Shown: positions 17,257 to 27,305, counted from the first letter of the stretch. The stretch: DNA of 57,442 bases from Calditrichia bacterium (GCA_028284445.1 JANQRS010000077.1:1-57442); one strand, 5' to 3'. The notes: generated from the letters alone by a model not told the origin. Numbers and translations are program-made.

Positions 17257-17540
17257 GATTGGCTTTGGTCGGGCGTTTGATGGATTCGGCGCGCGGCGTC
17301 TCGATGCGCGTTACGTTCTTGTGGTGGTTCGTAGCTCTCATGCTTCCAGCGATAGATTAAGAGCGGCCACAACAAGATTGCTGCCGGGTAAATAAGCCAG
17401 CGGAATCCGGCAGAACCCGATTTTGCCGCAGGATCAACATTGCCGGCGCCATATAAGACAAAGGCAGTAGCGGACAGTATGCCCAGGAGAACGTAAATGG
17501 CTAGAACAACTTGCAATATGTAGAAAAGTGTAGCGGGCAT
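17253..17540 (-). CDS. Small membrane protein, first gene of the Rieske-reductase operon
   Basis: 95 residues from the ATG at 17540 (MPATLFYILQVVLAIY), which has GGAAAG upstream; a longer frame to 17627 has an Arg/Cys-rich unlikely N terminus and overlaps the terminator. Two TM helices (about 4-30 and 46-64, WLIYPAAILLWPLLIY) are followed by a charged cytoplasmic tail rich in Arg, Gln and His. It overlaps the next gene by four bases. Small two-helix proteins of this kind often help assemble or stabilise membrane redox complexes, but the function here is inference only. Confidence 0.7.
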   Translation of the reverse strand: MPATLFYILQVVLAIYVLLGILSATAFVLYGAGNVDPAAKSGSAGFRWLIYPAAILLWPLLIYRWKHESYEPPQERNAHRDAARRIHQTPDQSQS

Positions 17541-17612
17541 CGATGCTTTCCGTGTTGCGTTAGTACATATTAGAGAAGGCCGGGCAAATATGCAACGAGC
17601 GTGCCCAAAAAC

Positions 17613-17643
17613 AAAAGCCGGCCGCATGCTGCGGCCGCCTTTT
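17613..17643 (-). terminator. Intrinsic terminator of the susC1-susD1 operon
   Basis: Near-palindromic stem AAAAGGCGGCCGCA / TGCGGCCGGCTTTT. On the minus strand it is followed by GTTTTTG, and it is 70 bp beyond the susD1 stop codon. It separates the SusCD operon from the Rieske-reductase operon that reads in the same direction. Confidence 0.8.
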
Positions 17644-17713
17644 GCAGGTTGTACCCTGGGGAAAAATGTGTGTTAATTCGTACGGGATTCAACTGCCAGT
17701 GAATCCGTTATTG

Positions 17714-19063
17714 CTAAATCTGCGGATCTGCCGGCGTATTCGGATTGTTATCCCGCTCGATGGACGGATAGGGATAAAAGTTCCGATTGCGCTCGTTGGT
17801 CAGATTGTTTGCTGCCGGATCCAGGTTCGGATGAAATCTGCGGCTATCTTCCAGGCGCATGCCGGTCAGGAATAGCTCGATTGCGCGATTCTTGTAGATT
17901 TCTTCCAGGACCGCCGATTCGCTATTGCCGTCGCCACCCCAGGCTGCCAGGCTGGCATTAATGCCAAGAGGATCATCTGTCTTTTCCCGAACCAGGTTGA
18001 GGTTGGTAACCGCATCGGACAATTGGCTCAATCGAGCATGTGCTTCAGCCTTATTGAGAAGCATCTCACCATGCAGGTAGACCGGGATTGACGATGTCGA
18101 GGTGCTCCAAAAGCCGAGACCCTGACTAATCGGCTGGCCGCCGGCATCGATGTTTGCCGTTCCGGCATCTTCGCCTAAATAGAAGCCAATTCTACCGTCG
18201 CCGGCTTCCGGAACATATGTACCAACCAGGCCGAAATTGGTTTGCGGCTTCAGATCTGTGGCGGCCGGATTGATTCTTGACCAGATCGGATTGACATTGT
18301 TCGCATCATAATTGAACACCGAAACATCCGGAAGGCTGGGATCATTCAAAACTGCATCGGCAAATGCAATCGCGTCCGCATAATTCCCGGTCATCAGGCT
18401 GTAACGGGAGAGAAGCGCATTAATGGTTTTGCTGAGATTGAGATCGGGGCCCAATACGTTAGCGTTAAAGTCATCAGATGCATCTTCCCCGTCCAGGACA
18501 TCTCTTGCTGCTCTGAGCAAGCTAATCGCTTCTGCCAGGACGGCGGATCTGTCGCTAAACGCTGCATTACCATCAGCGGAATTGTTGATGATGCCTTGTT
18601 CCCACATGACCGCAAGATGCCCAAGGCACATTGCCTTATAAAGATGGCCATATGCCAGCAGTCCGGAACGGGTTCCTGGCGCTAATTCCACATTGGGAAC
18701 GCCGGCTATGATGGATTCTGCCATACCCTTGGCCCGCAGAATGACCACCCATGGATTGGTTATGCCACCGCTCTCCGGGGGCAACTCGGTGCCGCCACGA
18801 GCCAGTTCATTAATGTTCAGAAAGGTATTGGTGACTCCCAGCTCGCGGGTGGTAATACCCGGCGCTTCAACCACCTGCCGAAGCACAGTTGTGGTATAGT
18901 ATTGGTTGAGACCAATTGCCAATGCGTAGAGACCGTCTTTGGATCCGAAGATCACATCTTCAGTCGGATTGTTTGGATTGAGAAAGTCTGTTTCGCAGGC
19001 AGTCAACATCAACCCCATCAGGGTGATGCAGACAATGAAAGCCTTATGTGTTCTGTATTTCAT
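17714..19063 (-). CDS. SusD/RagB-family outer-membrane lipoprotein
   Basis: 449 residues from the ATG at 19063 (MKYRTHK), which has AGGAG seven bases upstream. Lipoprotein signal with lipobox Cys in LMLTAC at about residue 23, then the SusD hallmark DFLNPNNPT. The body is helical, with TPR-like stretches (LLAYGHLYKAMCLGHLA, LLSRYSLMTGNYADAIAFADAVL). The C-terminal signature SIPVYLHGEMLLNKAEAHAR...RAIELFLTGMRLEDSRRF...NRNFYPYPSIERDNNP is typical of the family. SusD proteins are surface lids that bind glycan or peptide ligand and hand it to the SusC channel. Its partner susC1 ends 22 bp upstream. Confidence 0.95.
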   Translation of the reverse strand: MKYRTHKAFIVCITLMGLMLTACETDFLNPNNPTEDVIFGSKDGLYALAIGLNQYYTTTVLRQVVEAPGITTRELGVTNTFLNINELARGGTELPPESGGITNPWVVILRAKGMAESIIAGVPNVELAPGTRSGLLAYGHLYKAMCLGHLAVMWEQGIINNSADGNAAFSDRSAVLAEAISLLRAARDVLDGEDASDDFNANVLGPDLNLSKTINALLSRYSLMTGNYADAIAFADAVLNDPSLPDVSVFNYDANNVNPIWSRINPAATDLKPQTNFGLVGTYVPEAGDGRIGFYLGEDAGTANIDAGGQPISQGLGFWSTSTSSIPVYLHGEMLLNKAEAHARLSQLSDAVTNLNLVREKTDDPLGINASLAAWGGDGNSESAVLEEIYKNRAIELFLTGMRLEDSRRFHPNLDPAANNLTNERNRNFYPYPSIERDNNPNTPADPQI

Positions 19064-19085
19064 TTTTATTCTCCTCATAAGTGGT

Positions 19086-22000
19086 TCAATTGGATATGCT
19101 AATGCCAAAAGTAATGACGCGGGGGATCGGCGTTAATCCCATAATGCCGCCGCGTGATCCGTTGCTTTGTGCATCTATATTTACTTCAGGATCCCACTTC
19201 GAGTAATCATCAATTGAAAGGAGGTTTCTTCCCGTCAGGGTAAATCTCAAGCTGCTCAATCCTCTGAACGGACTGTTCCACAGGTAGGAGAGCGAGAGTT
19301 CGCGTAGCTTGATAAAGGAGCCGTCTTCGATATAAGACTCGGCGATACCGAATTTTGCTGCGCCGGTGCCTTTTGGTTCGTCGCCTTCGAGTTCGCGCTG
19401 CGTTTGAACGCCACCGCCAAAGCGGAAGAACATACGCGAATCCCAGCTCAACACGTCGTTGCCCTGGACAGCATCGAATTGCGTGCGGAAGGTCCAGTTG
19501 CCAAATTCAAGCTCATTAATGAGCGAGGCAATATAGTCGGGATTCGGATCGCCAATTTTCTGCTGCAGAATTGCGCCGGTGGGTTGGCCATTGGCGTCTC
19601 TTTCCACAATGTTGTTACCGTTGGCATCTACTGAACCGCGTTCGCGCTGCGGTAATCCATTGGCATCCAGCAACAGGCTGCCGTCGGCATTCCGGGCGTA
19701 AAAGCTTTGATAGAATATACCCAGCGGCTCGCCATTGCGGGCTTTTGCAAATCCAAAGTTCCCGATACTGATTTGATCACCTTCGATGCCATTCACTTCA
19801 TTGCGATTGGCCGAAAAAGAAAGGGTGGCAAACCAGTTAAACGCGCGACTGCTCATTGGTGTTGTGCTCAGCTGGATTTCGATGCCGCGGTTGGTCATGT
19901 CGGCAATGTTTTCAATGCGGCTTCCGGCGCCGGTTGAAGGAGCCAGCGAGCGCTGTACCAGCAAGTCTTCAATATCCTGGAAATATCCGGTGACTTCCAG
20001 GCCGATGCGGTTGTTGAACATCGCGAGATCGAGACCAAATTCCGTTTCTGTCTGACGTTCCGGCTTGAGATCCGGGTTGCCCACCAGCGAAGGAGAGATT
20101 AGACCGGAGTTGCCATTGATGCTGACCGCACTATAGTTGGTCAGACGATCAAAAGGACCTATCGCAGTGAGGTTGCCGGCTTGTCCCCAGGCAAAGCGAA
20201 GCTTCAGGTTGTTCACTCCCGGGACTTTCCAGAAGTCTTCCTCGGAAATGATGTAAGACAGGCTCGTCTTCGGGTAGAACTGATTACGCTCGTCTTCACC
20301 AAAAACCGATGATCCGTCAATTCTGGCGGCGCCTGTCAGGAACAGCTTGTTCTGCAATCCAAATGTTTGCTGAACAAATCCGCCCCAAATCGATCGCTTG
20401 CTGTTGAAATCTGTGGTGGCGATTGTCGCGGCACCGGCAGTTGTTTCAACACCTACGGCCAGACCGGAAGCTGAAATCGTGCCTAGCTCCGACTCGTCAA
20501 ACTGGAACGAATAACCTGCTGCTGTCGATGAGGATATCGACGTGGAAAGCTGGCGCTGGTAGGTGAGGTTCAGATCACTGTTGATTTGCGTGCGGTTCAG
20601 GTTTGATGATCGCGCAGAGCCAAGGGCTGCTGTCGTGGTTCCAATTGGCGAGTAGGTTGACGCCGTAGAACGGGAGTCATCATAACCCAACACGTAATTC
20701 AGCTGCATTCCGGTGAACGGAAGGTAGGTGAACTGAACATCTGAGATAGACCGTTTGTTCTGCTGTTCAAATTCGAAGGTCTCGATATATTCGAGAATGT
20801 TCGGATAAAATGTCATGACCGGGTAATTACCGTCCGCATCCGGTTGCGGATTGATACTATTGTTCGAAAAGAGAATGGTTTGTATCACACCGGAGCCATA
20901 ACCGCCATTGGGCATATCATCACTATTGCTTGAAGAGACGTAGGTGCCGACAGTGAATGACGCCTTGTCATTGATGACCTGGTTGACCCGCAGGCGCACG
21001 CTGTTACGATCGTAGGAGGTGTTCTCCATGATCCCATTGTTGAAAAGGGACGACACCGATCCAAAATAAGTAGTATTGCCTACACCACCGGAGACCGATA
21101 AGTAGTTGTTGGTGCCTGCGGCATTTCTGAATACCAAATCCTGATAGTCGAAACGTTCCACTGGTCTCGTATCCAGATTGGTGATATCACCGGCATTTTC
21201 CCAATCAACCGCTGCTTCGTTAAAATCAATCTTCTTACGAAGGGAATTGAAGTTGACGCTGGTGCCGAAGGTAAAGCGTGGTTTCCCGAGCTTGCCTTTC
21301 TTCGTAAAGATTTGTACAACGCCGCTGCTCGCACGGGAGCCGTAGATGGCCGCTGCTGCGCCACCCTTGATGACCTCAATCCGCTCGATGTCGGCCGGGT
21401 TGATGTCCGACAGGCGATTCTGAACAACGCTTCTTACGCCGAGCAGATCATTGGAGCTATTGTTAACGATGACGCCATCGACGATGTACAGCGGGTCTGA
21501 GCTGCCGTTTACTGTGCTGGCACTACGCAGTCTTACGCTAATCCCGCCAGCCGGGTCACCGGAGTTCTGTGATACCTGCACCCCGGCAAATTTTCCGGAA
21601 AGCGCTCCGCTCACGTCAAGTGCGCCAGTCTCGGCAATATCCACGCCCTGTAGCGTCGAAATGGTGTTGCCCAGCTGCCGCTTGCTGGTAGCGCCAACGC
21701 TACCGGTAACAACCACTTCGTCAAATTTCAAGACGTCAGTAGACATATCGAAATTGAGTCTGTTGGAACCGCTTGCTACCGATATGGTTTGACTGGCTGT
21801 AGTGTAACCGACATAGTAGACAGTCACTTCATAATCGCCGGCTGGTACGTTGGCGATGACGAAGACGCCGTCCGAATCTGTCGATGCCCCAAGAATTGTG
21901 CCGGCCAGGACGACGTTTGCACCGGGCAAGGGGGCACCGGTTTCTGCATCGCTAACAAGACCGGTTAAGGTACCAGATTCTTGTTCGAGAGCTTGAGAAG

Positions 22001-22094
22001 TGACACTCTCATCCGATATTTGAGCAAATAAAGCACTGCTCAAGAAGATCAGCATAAACATACCGATCAATTTTGTAGAGAATGGTTTGAGCAT
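19086..22094 (-). CDS. SusC/RagA-family TonB-dependent outer-membrane transporter
   Basis: 1002 residues. Signal peptide (LIGMFMLIFLSSALFAQ), then a CarboxypepD_reg-like domain at about 40-115 (GTLTGLVSDAETGAPLPGANVVL), a TonB box-like DEVVVTG at about 127, a plug domain with VQVSQNSGDPAGGISVRLR and PLYIVDGVIVNN, and a 22-stranded barrel ending in ITFGISISN (aromatic-poor but typical end). SusC proteins import ligands delivered by SusD using TonB energy. GGAGG precedes the ATG. It forms an operon with susD1. The DUF3604 gene stops 120 bp upstream on the same strand and may be part of the same locus. Confidence 0.95.
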   Translation of the reverse strand: MLKPFSTKLIGMFMLIFLSSALFAQISDESVTSQALEQESGTLTGLVSDAETGAPLPGANVVLAGTILGASTDSDGVFVIANVPAGDYEVTVYYVGYTTASQTISVASGSNRLNFDMSTDVLKFDEVVVTGSVGATSKRQLGNTISTLQGVDIAETGALDVSGALSGKFAGVQVSQNSGDPAGGISVRLRSASTVNGSSDPLYIVDGVIVNNSSNDLLGVRSVVQNRLSDINPADIERIEVIKGGAAAAIYGSRASSGVVQIFTKKGKLGKPRFTFGTSVNFNSLRKKIDFNEAAVDWENAGDITNLDTRPVERFDYQDLVFRNAAGTNNYLSVSGGVGNTTYFGSVSSLFNNGIMENTSYDRNSVRLRVNQVINDKASFTVGTYVSSSNSDDMPNGGYGSGVIQTILFSNNSINPQPDADGNYPVMTFYPNILEYIETFEFEQQNKRSISDVQFTYLPFTGMQLNYVLGYDDSRSTASTYSPIGTTTAALGSARSSNLNRTQINSDLNLTYQRQLSTSISSSTAAGYSFQFDESELGTISASGLAVGVETTAGAATIATTDFNSKRSIWGGFVQQTFGLQNKLFLTGAARIDGSSVFGEDERNQFYPKTSLSYIISEEDFWKVPGVNNLKLRFAWGQAGNLTAIGPFDRLTNYSAVSINGNSGLISPSLVGNPDLKPERQTETEFGLDLAMFNNRIGLEVTGYFQDIEDLLVQRSLAPSTGAGSRIENIADMTNRGIEIQLSTTPMSSRAFNWFATLSFSANRNEVNGIEGDQISIGNFGFAKARNGEPLGIFYQSFYARNADGSLLLDANGLPQRERGSVDANGNNIVERDANGQPTGAILQQKIGDPNPDYIASLINELEFGNWTFRTQFDAVQGNDVLSWDSRMFFRFGGGVQTQRELEGDEPKGTGAAKFGIAESYIEDGSFIKLRELSLSYLWNSPFRGLSSLRFTLTGRNLLSIDDYSKWDPEVNIDAQSNGSRGGIMGLTPIPRVITFGISISN

Positions 22095-22214
22095 ATTTCC
22101 TCCATGTTTTGGTGGTGACCTCTCTTTATAAGATGCCGCTTCTAAAAGATGTTAAGGGTTTAGAATGAATAAACCAACCGTACCTGAAAAACAGAAACAG
22201 CAGAACGTTGCCGC

Positions 22215-24200
22215 CTATTTCTTTGCGGTAACCCAGATCGGACTTGACCATGCCATTTCATGTGTCGGGAATGTCCAAAGCCTTCCGGGAACCTCGCTGG
22301 TTTGGGTGATTCTAAAATAGTAGAAACAGTCCGAATCAAATTCCTGATCTGTTGTTGTGAATTCAGCTACTGCAGAATTCGGTGTGCTGCTATAAATGGT
22401 TGTATAGTCCTCGCCGTCATATTTGATAACTTCGATTTTCTCCAATTTGTTGGTGCCACCGGCCCTTCCGGCGATAACTGGATGGTCATGCGATTCAATT
22501 TCGCTGCCCATGGGATGTCCATTTACGGTAAAGTCGAGGTAAATCCGCGTTCCGGAAGTTGCGTAGGTTCGCCTGTTTTCCAGGGCATTCCATAGCTGGT
22601 CCCGGTTGTTTGCTTTCGATAGAACTGCTGCCAGGCCGCCGGTGTGCTGCGTATATATGGTATAATTGTTTGCACCAGGTCTGCCCAGATGGTTATCTGT
22701 TGATCCGACGACCCCAATTTTATGCCCTTTGCTCCAGGCATGCTGGTAGGACCACTTATCATCTTTGCCCAATTCAAATCGCTGCGGTTCGTCTCCCGGC
22801 TGAACAAGATATCTCCCGTTCCAAAGGCTATAGATTTCGCCGATTCTCCGATAAACATTGTTGATGTGATTCCAGTTTGTATGTTCTTCGAAGTCCCAGG
22901 TAAGGTGGGGAAGGGTCAAGGCAGGACGCCCTTGCTCATCCAATGCCTGCCAAAGAGATAGTAAGTCCGGATAATCCCGGCGATTAAATACTTTGAGGCC
23001 GGGATCTTTATACATGACGATATGATGAGTGATGCCGGCCGTCCACTCGTACGCGAATAAGGTTGTGAATCTCCCTGGCTCATAAAACCGCTCACTGGTG
23101 CTTTGCGAGATGTCCCATGCTTCGTTGTCAAATAATGCTACATCATGCTCGGACGCGGAAGCAAAGTCCAGGCGTACGACCTCCTTGGCATAGGTATATG
23201 CCTCTTCCGCAGTTGTAAAATTTCCGCGATGGTCGCCACCGGCATTCAGATGCTGGAACGCTTTTAAGGGTAGTACATTAATATCCGCGCTGTGATGATC
23301 ATGGCTTTTCGGTGCTGCTCCGAAAAATCCCCGATTGCGGGTTCCGCTACCGGTATGAAAATGGGTGTCTCCAAAATAGCGTCGGAATTTTATCTCTGAT
23401 TCCGATACCCAGGAGTAATGGATCGAGGTCTTTATTTCATCTGCCGTCTTGATCGATATTTGTTGAAATCCCGGCGTGCGATACTTCAGATTCCGGAATA
23501 GTCGTTTGCCATTGTCTTCTTCGGTAAAAGTATACGCTTCAGGAAGAATTGTGAGTTTGTCTGTGGATTGGAGACGCACGTTGCCACGAAAACCGGAGGC
23601 CAAATTGCCAAACTTGTCTAAAACGACAATTGCTAAATCAAAGGGCTCATCAACCCGGAGGTCTGCCGGGGAGGTCGCAATCATTGTTTTCGCATCGTGA
23701 GGCAGTATTTTGATGTGCGGTGGATTGACTATTTTGTCCCAGGGCTTATCTGCCGATGTTTTGATTTCCGCACGGACTTTAAAATTTCGTGCTAAACTCT
23801 GAACGACACCTTTATACGATACAAGTATTTCGTCACCGGCATTTAAGGTGCCTCTCGGCAGCATACACTGGAAGATGCCGCCGGCAATGCCATAGCTTGT
23901 GCAAATCAAATCCTGGCCTGTGGAAGTCATGGCCGATACAAATCCCAGCAGATCTGCTTCCTTTGTTTGTGGTTTGCTCCAGAACAGGAACTCTGTTTCT
24001 GCGTATGCTACCGGGAATTCAAAGCGGATGCCGCCACCTTCGGTGATCGCTTCATCGCCAAGGGTATAAGTGAAGGTGATTTCCTGCAGTGAGCCTGCAA
24101 GTGCTTGCTCAATAGAGGCATGCAGAGTGCCGCTGTCCTGCTGGGCCATTATGCAACACGTTGCCAGGCAGATGAGCAGGATGCTTCTCTTTACTCCCAT
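22215..24200 (-). CDS. DUF3604 family protein, PHP-like metal hydrolase fold
   Basis: 661 residues with a signal peptide (SILLICLATCCIMAQ). An N-terminal beta-rich region of about 270 residues (LVSYKGVVQSLARNFKVRAEI, FDLAIVVLDKFGNLASGFRGNV) is followed by the DUF3604 core, which opens with YFGDTHFHTGSG and continues with FASASEHD, YEWTAGITHHIV, LTLPHLTWDF, VGSTDNHLGRPG and NRRTYATSGTRIYLDF. The His and Asp residues in these motifs (DTHFH, SEHD, STDNH) match a PHP-like metal site. Activity of the family is not well known; its members often sit beside sulfatases and transport genes in catabolic loci, as here. AGGAGG precedes the ATG. Confidence 0.88.
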   Translation of the reverse strand: MGVKRSILLICLATCCIMAQQDSGTLHASIEQALAGSLQEITFTYTLGDEAITEGGGIRFEFPVAYAETEFLFWSKPQTKEADLLGFVSAMTSTGQDLICTSYGIAGGIFQCMLPRGTLNAGDEILVSYKGVVQSLARNFKVRAEIKTSADKPWDKIVNPPHIKILPHDAKTMIATSPADLRVDEPFDLAIVVLDKFGNLASGFRGNVRLQSTDKLTILPEAYTFTEEDNGKRLFRNLKYRTPGFQQISIKTADEIKTSIHYSWVSESEIKFRRYFGDTHFHTGSGTRNRGFFGAAPKSHDHHSADINVLPLKAFQHLNAGGDHRGNFTTAEEAYTYAKEVVRLDFASASEHDVALFDNEAWDISQSTSERFYEPGRFTTLFAYEWTAGITHHIVMYKDPGLKVFNRRDYPDLLSLWQALDEQGRPALTLPHLTWDFEEHTNWNHINNVYRRIGEIYSLWNGRYLVQPGDEPQRFELGKDDKWSYQHAWSKGHKIGVVGSTDNHLGRPGANNYTIYTQHTGGLAAVLSKANNRDQLWNALENRRTYATSGTRIYLDFTVNGHPMGSEIESHDHPVIAGRAGGTNKLEKIEVIKYDGEDYTTIYSSTPNSAVAEFTTTDQEFDSDCFYYFRITQTSEVPGRLWTFPTHEMAWSSPIWVTAKK

Positions 24201-24275
24201 ATGTCACCCTCCTCTTGAGATTCTTTCTGGCGGGTCCTCTGGCAAGCAGCGCCCTTTCCTTGATTGATGGGGCTG

Positions 24276-25835
24276 CTATTGACCGGAGATCGCCTCAGGG
24301 TTGAAGTCCTTATATTTTTCCTGCAAGAATGCCATTTGCTTTTTCATGGCCGCAATTTCTTGCTGATACTGGGCTTTATCGTAGGAATTTAGTTCTTCGC
24401 TGGGGTCGTTTTGTAAATCGTAAAATTCCCAGCCCTCCACATGTCCGTAAAGACGGATCAATTTGTAACGCGCGTTGCGAATCCCATAGTGCGGATTAAC
24501 ATGGGTCATATAGGGGAATTCATAGTAGTGGTAATAGATTTCTTTCCGCCAATCGTCGATACGGTTGCCGGACAGCAATGGTTTCAGAGATTCGCCCTGT
24601 ATGTCTTCCGGAATTGCTACGCCGGCATAGTCAAGGAGGGTCGGGGCGAGGTCAATATTCATAGCCATTTCCGGGCGAATTTGACCTTGAGAAATGTGTC
24701 CGGGGTAGCGTATCAACAAAGGGGTTCTAATGCTTTCTTCGTACATCCAACGCTTGTCGAACCAGCCATGTTCGCCGAGAAACATTCCCTGATCCGACAT
24801 GTATACAACCAGCGTATTGTCTGCCAGCCCCGCTTCGTCAAGATAGTCAAGCATCCGCCCGACGTTCTCATCCACTGCCATCACGCAGCGCAGGTAGTCT
24901 CTTATGTAGCGCTGGTAATTAAGCCATTGAACAGTCTTTCCCGATTGCAACCCGCTTATGTATTCCTGTCTTTCATCTTCCAGGGCACTTTCCCAGACGG
25001 CTTTTTCCTCAGCCGTGAGCCGGTCTTCATACACCAGTTTCCAGAGCGTCGAGTCCCGTTTTTTTAGGGGAATGGTATGGACTTTTGAGTCATATGCAGC
25101 AAAAAAATGTTCCTGTAGATGCATCAATTGCGAGTGCGCCGCCAGCCGGGTTTCGTATTTGTCATAGAAGGCCGAGGGCTCGGGGAAAATGCGATTCTGC
25201 AGCGTATCAAGATGACGGAGTGCCGGCATCCAATTGCGATGCGGGGCTTTGTGAGAATAGAACATGAAAAACGGCTTATTCGCATCGCGCTTTTCCTGGA
25301 ACCACTCAATCGCTAAATCGGTAACCAGGTCAGTTGCATATCCTTCCACCTGCGACGTATCGCCCATTGTATTGATATCGGGATTGTAATAGAAGCCTTG
25401 CCCCGGAAAGATCGACCAATAGTCGAAGCCGGTTGGATGGCTTTTCAGATGCCATTTTCCAATCAGGGCTGTTTGGTAGCCGGACTGCTGCAATAATTTC
25501 GGGAAGGTTGACTGGCTACCGTCGAAAACGGCATGATTGTCCTTCTGCCCGTTCAGATGGCTGAATTTTCCGGTAAGGATGCTGGCGCGACTGGGCGCGC
25601 AGATGGAATTGGTAGCGAACAGGTGCTGGAAGAGAGCGCCTTCGCGGGCGATACGGTCAATGTTTGGGGTTTGAATCAAATCGGGATTATAAGCGCTGAT
25701 TGCCTTGAGCGCATGGTCATCCGTCATGATAAAGAGGATATTCGGCGGTGTTTGCTTTTCCTGGCAACCAGTAAACCAAAGCACTGACAAGAAAATGAGT
25801 ATGATCGGAAGGAGACGGCATGTATGTCCGTGCAT
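24276..25835 (-). CDS. Formylglycine-dependent sulfatase lipoprotein
   Basis: 519 residues from the ATG at 25835 (MHGHTCRLLPIILIFL), preferred over an ATG 14 codons earlier that lies in the terminator hairpin of the upstream operon. Lipobox Cys24 in WFTGC. Type I sulfatase motifs: PNILFIMTDD (metal Asp pair), C79-A-P-S-R-A-S-I-L-T-G (Cys to be converted to formylglycine), GKWHLKSHP, FFMFYSHKAPH, YMSDQGMFLGEHGWFDKRWMYEES, and a C-terminal DUF4976-like region. It should hydrolyse sulfate esters of a glycan or other substrate outside the inner membrane. It needs a formylglycine-generating or anSME maturase, not present in this window. Neighbour of the DUF3604 gene (75 bp). Confidence 0.93.
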   Translation of the reverse strand: MHGHTCRLLPIILIFLSVLWFTGCQEKQTPPNILFIMTDDHALKAISAYNPDLIQTPNIDRIAREGALFQHLFATNSICAPSRASILTGKFSHLNGQKDNHAVFDGSQSTFPKLLQQSGYQTALIGKWHLKSHPTGFDYWSIFPGQGFYYNPDINTMGDTSQVEGYATDLVTDLAIEWFQEKRDANKPFFMFYSHKAPHRNWMPALRHLDTLQNRIFPEPSAFYDKYETRLAAHSQLMHLQEHFFAAYDSKVHTIPLKKRDSTLWKLVYEDRLTAEEKAVWESALEDERQEYISGLQSGKTVQWLNYQRYIRDYLRCVMAVDENVGRMLDYLDEAGLADNTLVVYMSDQGMFLGEHGWFDKRWMYEESIRTPLLIRYPGHISQGQIRPEMAMNIDLAPTLLDYAGVAIPEDIQGESLKPLLSGNRIDDWRKEIYYHYYEFPYMTHVNPHYGIRNARYKLIRLYGHVEGWEFYDLQNDPSEELNSYDKAQYQQEIAAMKKQMAFLQEKYKDFNPEAISGQ

Positions 25836-25861
25836 TTCACCCTCAACGCCATTGTTATAAA

Positions 25862-25899
25862 AGGCCTCGCCCGGCATGACCTTCTGACAGGCCGGGCGA
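25862..25899 (-). terminator. Terminator of the susC2-susD2 operon
   Basis: Perfect 9-bp stem TCGCCCGGC (25867-25875) / GCCGGGCGA (25891-25899); on the minus strand the stem is followed by GGCCTTTTAT. It sits between the susD2 stop and the sulfatase start, so the sulfatase is at most partly co-transcribed with the transporter genes. Confidence 0.7.
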
Positions 25900-25954
25900 A
25901 GCTGAATACAAAACCAGTATTAATTTCAAAGAATTAAGAATGCTACCTTATCCA

Positions 25955-27295
25955 TTATCCAGCCGGATCAGATGGGGTATTACCATTGTTTACGCGCTCG
26001 GAGTCCGGATAAGGATAATAGTTGCGATTTCGCTCTTCACCCGGCTCACCCGCACCAGGCCGATCAAAACGACGGCTGTCCTCAAAGCGTAGTCCGGACA
26101 TATAGAGCTCCATACAGCGTTGGCGGTAAATTTCCAGCAACACCGCCTCTTGAGTTTGGGCGCCGCTATAGCCGGTCGCGAAACCAGCGCCAATACCAAA
26201 TGGATCAGATGCCGGATCTTTGGTAATCACCGCATCCAATTCTGAAATGGCATTGCCAAGATCGTTTTGGCGGGCGTAAGCCTCTGCCTTGATCAGCAGC
26301 ATTTCTCCCGGCAGGTAGATGGGGATGCCATCCGCATTTTCATCGAGAAATCCACCCGCGCGATAATCCTGATTCGGTGCGTTAACGTCGGCAAAATAGA
26401 ACGCCAATCTCTGATCAGCGACATCCGGCTGTAATTCAGCCGGCAAGCCCAGCGTCAGGTTGACCGGTTGGAAAACATTATTGGTCTGTGTAGAAATGAA
26501 TGCCACTGGATTCGGATTAACATCGTCATAGGCGAATCTTGAGGCGACGCTCAAGTCAACCCGGTTTGCTGCCGTAATTGCATCGGCGTAGTTGCCGGCC
26601 ATCAAGTGGAAACGGGCCAGCAGCGCGTTGATGGAGTTGGCCACATCGATGGAACCTGTTGTTGTTTGCAAAAAGTCATCCGATATGCCTGCTGCTGCCG
26701 CCCGCCCATTCTCCAGGGTTTGTATCGCTTCATTTAATACATCGGTGCGCTGACGAAAAGGTGCGTCTTTTTCAATGGTAAGCGGCACTTGCTCGAAGCA
26801 CTGAATAAGCGTGCCGAGGGCAAGGCCTTTGTAGAGGCTGGCCGTGGCGATAAGGCCTGAGCGCACACCACTGTTTGAAACGACGCTTTCAGCGTTGTCG
26901 AGAATGATTTGCGCTTCGGCGCGGGTCAACATCGCCTGTTCCCACAAGTTGCTGACGATGCCATTGGCGCCGGTGACATTGTCCCCGCCAAGATCGACTT
27001 CATTTTCGTTCAGGTTACCGGGGTTAATCAAACGAAGCTCGCTTGTTGTAAAACCCGGTCCGGCAATGATATTGTAGGCAGGGCTCTGACGGCCCACGCT
27101 CCAGCGGAACTGCAGTCCAACCGCCAAGCCGGTTAATCCTTCAGCACTTTCTTCGATTTGCGTGCCAACCGGGTTTGCCGGATCGAGAAACTCTTCTGAA
27201 CAACTGGCCAATAAGAGAGCAAGGCCGGCAAACAACGCCAGGGCGGCTTTTGCTGCCCGGGAACCACTTCTATTCTTAATATGGTAATCAGTCAT
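25955..27295 (-). CDS. SusD/RagB-family outer-membrane lipoprotein
   Basis: 446 residues. Long basic start, then ALALFAGLALLLASC with the lipobox Cys at about 32 and the SusD motif SEEFLDPANPVGT. The C-terminal part has IPIYLPGEMLLIKAEAYAR, RCMELYMSGLRFEDSRRF and ERNRNYYPYPDSERVNNGNTP. Paralogous to the protein at 17714-19063; the two share the overall plan but are quite divergent, so they probably bind different ligands. GGAGG lies before the ATG and only 10 bp separate it from the stop of susC2. Acts at the outer surface with its SusC. Confidence 0.95.
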   Translation of the reverse strand: MTDYHIKNRSGSRAAKAALALFAGLALLLASCSEEFLDPANPVGTQIEESAEGLTGLAVGLQFRWSVGRQSPAYNIIAGPGFTTSELRLINPGNLNENEVDLGGDNVTGANGIVSNLWEQAMLTRAEAQIILDNAESVVSNSGVRSGLIATASLYKGLALGTLIQCFEQVPLTIEKDAPFRQRTDVLNEAIQTLENGRAAAAGISDDFLQTTTGSIDVANSINALLARFHLMAGNYADAITAANRVDLSVASRFAYDDVNPNPVAFISTQTNNVFQPVNLTLGLPAELQPDVADQRLAFYFADVNAPNQDYRAGGFLDENADGIPIYLPGEMLLIKAEAYARQNDLGNAISELDAVITKDPASDPFGIGAGFATGYSGAQTQEAVLLEIYRQRCMELYMSGLRFEDSRRFDRPGAGEPGEERNRNYYPYPDSERVNNGNTPSDPAG

Positions 27296-27305
27296 TTTCA
27301 GCCTC

